Position numbers and translations under genes: made by a program. A DNA stretch of 6,778 bases from an uncultured Desulfotignum sp. Lineage in GTDB: Bacteria; Desulfobacterota; Desulfobacteria; Desulfobacterales; Desulfobacteraceae. The notes below the pieces were generated by a model. That model was given only the letters and a program-made list of their open reading frames with translations, had not been told where the DNA came from and searched no databases. The stretch is taken from NCBI GenBank assembly GCA_937951975.1, contig CALGAJ010000034.1:1-6778 (forward strand). The letters run 5' to 3'. The first letter of the stretch is position 1; each line of letters opens with the position of its first letter. This document shows, piece by piece, positions 6,477-6,778 of the stretch.

Positions 6477-6778
6477 TCAGTAACCCAGTTTTTTCAGATG
6501 AATCCGGATCATTTCAATGTACTGGGCCGAGAATTCATCTTTTTCCCCCACCTCATCCCAGATGGCATCAGCGGCTTTTTGGATTTCATCCACCGTGGCC
6601 TGGGGCAGTTCCACCTTGGTGACCCCGGCGGCCAGCATGTCGGTTTCCGCTCTTTTCTCCATCTGCATGAAAGTCCGGGTAAAATCCAGAGATGCCCGGT
6701 GAATCGCGGTTTCAAACATGGCTTTGAGATGGTCGGGCATGCTGTCGAATTTGCCCTTGTTCACCAGCACTTCCAGGG
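6477..6778 (-). CDS. dctP: TRAP transporter solute-binding protein DctP, C-terminal part (partial)
   Basis: The frame is open to the right edge and ends with TGA at 6479-6477, giving the last 100 or so residues of a protein whose start lies outside the window. The text L-V-N-K-G-K-F-D-S-M-P-D-H-L-K followed by a long helix (A-M-F-E-T-A) is typical of DctP-family periplasmic receptors, where 'the substrate-binding protein should not exceed helix x' region precedes a G-V-x-x-x-x-L-P segment (here G-V-T-K-V-E-L-P) and A-I-W-D-E-V. It is directly upstream of dctQ-dctM, which settles the assignment. The binding-site arginine and signal peptide are outside the window, so ligand class cannot be judged. 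The pattern is closer to my memory of the TakP/oxo-acid branch than to succinate-type DctP, but this is weak. Confidence 0.85.
   Translation of the reverse strand, partial: LEVLVNKGKFDSMPDHLKAMFETAIHRASLDFTRTFMQMEKRAETDMLAAGVTKVELPQATVDEIQKAADAIWDEVGEKDEFSAQYIEMIRIHLKKLGY

Noticed and set aside
1..6778. CRISPR arrays, tRNA or rRNA genes, insertion sequences, toxin-antitoxin or phage genes
   Set aside because: No regularly spaced repeats, no cloverleaf, no transposase or phage-like frame and no terminal inverted repeats were seen on either strand.

Overview
The window most likely comes from a strictly anaerobic, moderately GC-rich bacterium. A sulfate-reducing member of the Desulfobacterota (Desulfobacterales-like) is my best guess. 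The guess rests on the clostridial/desulfovibrio-type (class I) cysteine spacing of the hybrid cluster protein, on a glutaconate-CoA-transferase-type enzyme next to a TRAP transporter, and on an FNR/HcpR-like operator at hcp. It is an inference, not a database match.

Layout, left to right. Positions 1-61 hold the first codons of a minus-strand gene that runs out of the window. A 283-bp divergent intergenic region (62-344) follows, with a plausible promoter for that gene and an 11-bp tandem repeat resembling a response-regulator operator. At 345-761 (+) is a small secreted protein of unknown function. It converges on hcp (892-2652, minus), and a strong Rho-independent terminator for hcp lies between them. 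All remaining genes are on the minus strand and read from right to left: dctP (partial), dctQ, dctM, then the two subunits of a glutaconate CoA-transferase-type enzyme, then hcp.

How the genes fit together. dctP-dctQ-dctM encode a TRAP transporter for an organic acid. dctQ and dctM overlap by 4 nt, dctM and subunit A are 5 nt apart, and subunits A and B are 13 nt apart, so they look like one transcript. The simple reading is an uptake-and-activation cassette: TRAP imports a carboxylate and the CoA-transferase turns it into a CoA thioester. The exact acid cannot be read from the window.

The most interesting gene is hcp. Every hybrid-cluster ligand is present, but a textbook twin-arginine signal peptide has been placed in front of the usual Hcp start, predicting a periplasmic or membrane-associated enzyme where Hcp is normally cytoplasmic. 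It has its own control region: a perfect 9-bp inverted repeat containing TTGAC-N4-ATCAA, placed exactly where a class II FNR/CRP-type activator should sit relative to a -10-like hexamer. The short predicted leader contains a GCAA-capped hairpin.
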